DNA from: JBALVT01 sp045110675
Lineage (GTDB): Bacteria > Pseudomonadota > Gammaproteobacteria > Pseudomonadales > Halieaceae
Reading direction: 5' to 3'
Length of the DNA: 64,000 bases
Assembly: GCA_045110675.1 (NCBI GenBank)
Contig: JBGCGJ010000020.1
Span: forward strand, 62,001 to 126,000
In this document: in pieces, positions 61,020 to 64,000 of the stretch
Numbering within the stretch: position 1 is the stretch's first letter
How the letters are laid out: each line of letters opens with the position of its first letter
Notes under the pieces: generated by a model
Seen by the model: only the letters and a program-made list of their open reading frames with translations
The model's database searches: none
Told to the model about the DNA's origin: nothing
Position numbers and translations under genes: made by a program

Positions 61020-61195
61020 TTCACACCTCTTGTTGCTGGGCCGTTGGACAGAATGGTGGTCTCGCAATACAGGGCCATCGCAAGGCTTGAACTTGGCTTG
61101 TGCAAGGCGTTACCATAGAGCCAAAGTACAATAATCTATACCGCAAACCTTGGTAATTCAAGACAGATAATTCAACACAGTTTCAGGAGCTCAAC

Positions 61196-62110
61196 TTGGC
61201 CTTATTTTCACAACCGACCGCCCGAGCCTTGGCCATACTGGATTTACTGATGGCCAACCCGAATCAATCTTTCGGCTTGACAGAAATGACCCGTAGACTA
61301 AATCTCAATAAAGCCACCTGTCACGCGATTTTAACCACTATGGCCAAGTATGGCTTTCTTGTTCAGCACCCAAAGACCAAAGCCTATCGACTAGGGCCAT
61401 CCATTATCGCTGCGGGTAATGCCGCATTTGCCCAGTTTCCGGTACTAGAATATGCGCGTCCTGAATTAGAAAGCTTACAGAATGATCTTGAGATCGGCTT
61501 TGCTGTCACCGGCCGCTCAAAAATGCATCAAGTTCTGCTTGCGCTTTATGGCCGCGCGACGCCGCTAATTGAATCTTTCCAGTTGGGGTTAAGACTGCCC
61601 AATACTGCACCCGTTGCGGCCTGTTACACCGCGTTTTCACCCGCTGCCCAGTTGGAACAGTGGCTCACTCGCGCGCACGAGTCCAGAGGAGAGTACAACG
61701 AAAAACTGGATCAAAAGCTGCGAGTTTCTCTCATTTCTATTCGCGCGCGCGGCTACGAAGTAACGCTCAAGACTCAGGCTGAAGCGGAATTGCGCAAGGA
61801 GCTCAATCGCATTCACAACTCCTGGAGTTTGACCGAACTTGAGGAGGCTACCAACAAATACCAGCACGATTTGTGCGATGAGTACTATCACCTCGACCGC
61901 ATAGATCCTAAAGCTCGCTACGATATCAGTACCATCACCGTGCCGGTATTTGTGTACAAGGAAATACCGGTGATGTGCTTTGTCGCCGGGTCAATCGATA
62001 AGCCAATTACCGGCGCGCAGATCGAAGAAATAGCGACGCGGATGCTTGAATCGGCCGCTCGCGTAACCAATCTCGCTAGCGGTCGGGTGCGCTTGGAGCA
62101 AGGCGATTGA
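61196..62110 (+). CDS. IclR-family transcriptional regulator
   Basis: 304 residues from a TTG at 61196, seven bases after AGGAG. N-terminal winged helix-turn-helix (about 8-65; SFGLTEMTRRLNLNKATCHAILTTMAKYGFL), then an IclR effector domain (about 85-290), somewhat diverged: the usual small-molecule pocket is only partly recognisable. IclR regulators often control aromatic, acid or acyl-CoA catabolism. The last 35 bp overlap, tail to tail, the acyl-CoA synthetase gene. Confidence 0.85.
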   Translation: MALFSQPTARALAILDLLMANPNQSFGLTEMTRRLNLNKATCHAILTTMAKYGFLVQHPKTKAYRLGPSIIAAGNAAFAQFPVLEYARPELESLQNDLEIGFAVTGRSKMHQVLLALYGRATPLIESFQLGLRLPNTAPVAACYTAFSPAAQLEQWLTRAHESRGEYNEKLDQKLRVSLISIRARGYEVTLKTQAEAELRKELNRIHNSWSLTELEEATNKYQHDLCDEYYHLDRIDPKARYDISTITVPVFVYKEIPVMCFVAGSIDKPITGAQIEEIATRMLESAARVTNLASGRVRLEQGD

Positions 62111-63584
62111 GATAGAGTTTTCCAGAGTCGTACCGAGGTAAGCTTTCCACAATTTCAATACTGCGGGGAATCTTAAACTTCGCCAGGCGAGTACTGGCGA
62201 AAGCGACTAGCTCTTGCTTGAGATCGTCCGCTTTATCGCTCCCGGAAATGAGCTGAACCACAGCATGAACCCGTTTCCCCCACTCCTCGTCCTCAAGCCC
62301 TATAACCGCAACATCGGCGACTTCAGAGTGCTCCAAAAAGACACCCTCTACTTCAGCCGGGTAAATATTAACGCCGCCACTGATGATCAGGTTACTTCGG
62401 CGATCGGCTATATAGGTATAGCCGTCCTCATCACACCAGCCAAGATCGCCGAGCGTGAACCAGTCATCGACGTAAGAACCCGCGGTTTTATCTTCATCCT
62501 TGAAGTAATGGAAGGGTCTTGGAGCGCCAAATTTTCGTGCATAGAGGGAACCGATGTCACCTGCCGGCAGCTCATTAAATACCTCATCGCGAACGCTCAC
62601 CTCAAACAGTGCCAGAGGCTTTCCCACAGTGCCTGGATGGAGGAGCCAATCTTTCGAATCGACACGGGTAATGATTCCACTTTCGCTTGCGCCCCAATAT
62701 TCCACCAGCACTTCGCCCCACCAGGCAATCATCTGCTGCTTGATCTCCCGGGCAACGGGGGCTGCGCCGTGAAGCACCATCTTTAATGAGCTTAGATCAT
62801 ACTCCCGCTCAAACTCCTCGCGGTCTCGCAGCAGTCGCACAAACATTGTCGGCACCAGATGAGTCCGCGCAATGGAATACTGTTCAATCATTCTAAGACA
62901 GCTTTCGGTATTCCACCGTGGCATTAGCACCAGTGCAGCGCCGTTGAGCAGATCATAAAAAGAAAACATACCCGGAGCTGCGTGATAGATCGGCCCGGTA
63001 ACAAGATGGGCACCCGTTCCGTCGAGCCCGGCATTTGTACCGGTCTTGCACCACAGAGCCAAGGCATCCAACACAGAATCTGGGGAGTTGCGTTTCACAC
63101 CTTTGGGTTGCCCCGTGGTGCCACTGGTGTACATGAGAAAGCCACCTGCCCTATCTCCCAGTAGCGCAAGCACTTGATTGTAAACCAGAGCAGTTTCACT
63201 GGACCGGTGCTCCGCCACGCGTCGCAGCGGCAAAGCGACAGCAAATTCCTGCGTTGAAAAAAACTCCAGTCGATCAGTAAACAAAACTTTGGCACCCGAA
63301 TCGGACAATACGTAATCCACTTCGGGTTGAGTCAGATGGGTGTTTACAGGAGTGAGCCATATACCGGCAAGGGCAGCGCCCAATAGAACCTCATAATACT
63401 CCTTGCGATTGCTGGACAATATCGCCGCGTGGTCACCGGACATTACGCCCCGAGACTCAAGAACATTGATGACATCGAGTGCTCCAGCGAAAAGATCTTC
63501 CCAGGAGCTGCTGTTAGCACCATCGACAATTGCAATCGCTTGTGGATTTTTTCGGAGTTGTTCTAAAGCAGGTATGTTAGTCAA
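62076..63584 (-). CDS. AMP-binding acyl-CoA synthetase/ligase
   Basis: 502 residues, ANL superfamily. The P-loop is LMYTSGTTGQPKGV (about 150-163), the A5 motif VLVEYWGASESGIIT, the A7/A8 hinge TLGDLGWCDEDGYTYIADRRSNLIISGG, and the catalytic lysine in YDSGKLYLNRL at the C-terminus. It activates a carboxylate with ATP and CoA. Substrate class (fatty acid, terpenoid or steroid side chain) is not determined. It is transcribed divergently from the AraC-type regulator gene at the right edge, with 36 bp between starts. Confidence 0.91.
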   Translation of the reverse strand: MTNIPALEQLRKNPQAIAIVDGANSSSWEDLFAGALDVINVLESRGVMSGDHAAILSSNRKEYYEVLLGAALAGIWLTPVNTHLTQPEVDYVLSDSGAKVLFTDRLEFFSTQEFAVALPLRRVAEHRSSETALVYNQVLALLGDRAGGFLMYTSGTTGQPKGVKRNSPDSVLDALALWCKTGTNAGLDGTGAHLVTGPIYHAAPGMFSFYDLLNGAALVLMPRWNTESCLRMIEQYSIARTHLVPTMFVRLLRDREEFEREYDLSSLKMVLHGAAPVAREIKQQMIAWWGEVLVEYWGASESGIITRVDSKDWLLHPGTVGKPLALFEVSVRDEVFNELPAGDIGSLYARKFGAPRPFHYFKDEDKTAGSYVDDWFTLGDLGWCDEDGYTYIADRRSNLIISGGVNIYPAEVEGVFLEHSEVADVAVIGLEDEEWGKRVHAVVQLISGSDKADDLKQELVAFASTRLAKFKIPRSIEIVESLPRYDSGKLYLNRLAPSAPDR

Positions 63585-63620
63585 TTCATAAACCTTTTGG
63601 TTTTAGTTTTTGGACAATCA

Positions 63621-64000
63621 ATGATGGCTGCCATGTTACAATCTCAGCTGATTTCTTCATCGAGTGCACACGTTTTGAATAATATGCCGACCAAAAACTT
63701 GGTCAGCCTACTACGGGTAGTCGTGGATCAAGGCTACGAAGTCGAGCGCGCGCTGGAGCACATCGAGCTGGATTTTAACCCACTGCTGGATAGCAGCAAA
63801 TCACCTGATCGTGTTCCCACAAGTTGCTACAGCAAGTTGTATCAGTTACTGATGGAGCTACAGCAAGACGAAGCGTTTGGTCTGGGCAATGAATACCACT
63901 CCCCTCCTGGAACGTTTCGCATGATGTGCCTGTTTATTATTCATTGCAACACGCTGCAGGCTGCACTGACCCGCTCGGCCGAGTTTTACGACTACTGCAA
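63621..64000 (+). CDS. AraC-family regulator, N-terminal part (runs off the window)
   Basis: The frame stays open to the window end. Visible are about 126 residues: a variable start, then MPTKNLVSLLRVVVDQGYEVERALEHIEL, a Pro-rich loop DSSKSPDRVP, and LYQLLMELQQDEAFGLGNEYHSPPGTFRMMCLF. This matches the N-terminal ligand-binding domain found in OruR/MmsR-type AraC regulators (PF12625-like). The two C-terminal helix-turn-helix motifs lie beyond the edge. Start is one of three ATGs (63621, 63624, 63633). Divergent from the acyl-CoA synthetase gene, suggesting it controls it. Confidence 0.78.
   Translation, partial: MMAAMLQSQLISSSSAHVLNNMPTKNLVSLLRVVVDQGYEVERALEHIELDFNPLLDSSKSPDRVPTSCYSKLYQLLMELQQDEAFGLGNEYHSPPGTFRMMCLFIIHCNTLQAALTRSAEFYDYC

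Noticed and set aside
1..64000. CRISPR arrays, insertion sequences, prophage or integron elements
   Set aside because: Looked for regularly spaced repeats, transposase or integrase motifs and attachment-like repeats at tRNA genes; none seen.

Overview
The window looks like chromosomal DNA of a marine gammaproteobacterium. A member of the Cellvibrionales-type groups (Halieaceae or Spongiibacteraceae-like) fits best. This is an inference from Pseudomonas-like gene order combined with a full Na+-NQR operon, a PEP-CTERM protein, a flavin-dependent halogenase and a phytanoyl-CoA dioxygenase. Coding density is high and most of the content is housekeeping. I see no insertion sequence, prophage, CRISPR array or integron.

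Layout. 1-6 kb: yceD-rpmF (start of the plsX/fab operon), maf, rluC, and rne with a 560-nt structured leader. 5.9-10.6 kb: tRNA-Ser, a BAX-inhibitor-1 family membrane protein, tusDCBE-ybiB-trmA (tRNA sulfur relay and tRNA methylation). 10.6-16.4 kb: a minus-strand run of less familiar genes: a histone-deacetylase-family amidohydrolase, a large lipoprotein with an HEXXH motif, a double-RCK channel-like protein, an all-alpha dUTPase and a winged-helix/nuclease-like protein. 16.4-19.6 kb: a PEP-CTERM protein divergent from an orphan flavin-dependent halogenase. 19.6-26.2 kb: tRNA-Leu, a Na+ symporter, a LEA14-like lipoprotein, a tiny membrane protein, tRNA-Cys, tRNA-Gly, a decayed tRNA-Gly copy, then pgsA, uvrC, murB and a low-molecular-weight phosphatase. 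26.3-35.5 kb: the envelope cluster exbB-exbD-msbA-lpxK-kdsB, carrying an inserted sulfotransferase plus phytanoyl-CoA dioxygenase pair, and comEC upstream. 35.6-39.3 kb: DUF2062 protein and lolCDE. 39.3-46.5 kb: nqrABCDEF-apbE-nqrM, a complete Na+-pumping NADH:quinone oxidoreductase set including its flavin transferase and iron-delivery factor. 46.6-64 kb: long-form GAPDH, mfd, csiV, methylthioinosine phosphorylase, MscS channel, lexA-sulA, topA, a universal stress protein, a glutaredoxin-like protein, and at the right edge an IclR regulator, an acyl-CoA synthetase and a truncated AraC-type regulator.

How the genes connect. Three themes dominate: envelope building (lpxK, msbA, kdsB, lolCDE, murB, pgsA, csiV), sodium bioenergetics (NQR, NSS symporter), and tRNA maturation (tus, trmA, rluC, tRNA genes). 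Accessory chemistry is restricted to a few insertions: the sulfotransferase/dioxygenase pair inside the lipid A/Kdo cluster, the halogenase, and the fatty-acid or xenobiotic activation locus at the right edge.

I did not find an obvious new multi-gene system. The best leads are: the sulfotransferase/dioxygenase insertion; an intrinsic terminator lying within the first codons of apbE; a near-consensus promoter that would make yceD leaderless; a decayed tRNA-Gly copy carrying an Asn-type anticodon; a channel-like protein with a non-canonical filter segment; and a metallopeptidase-like lipoprotein with calcium-loop motifs.
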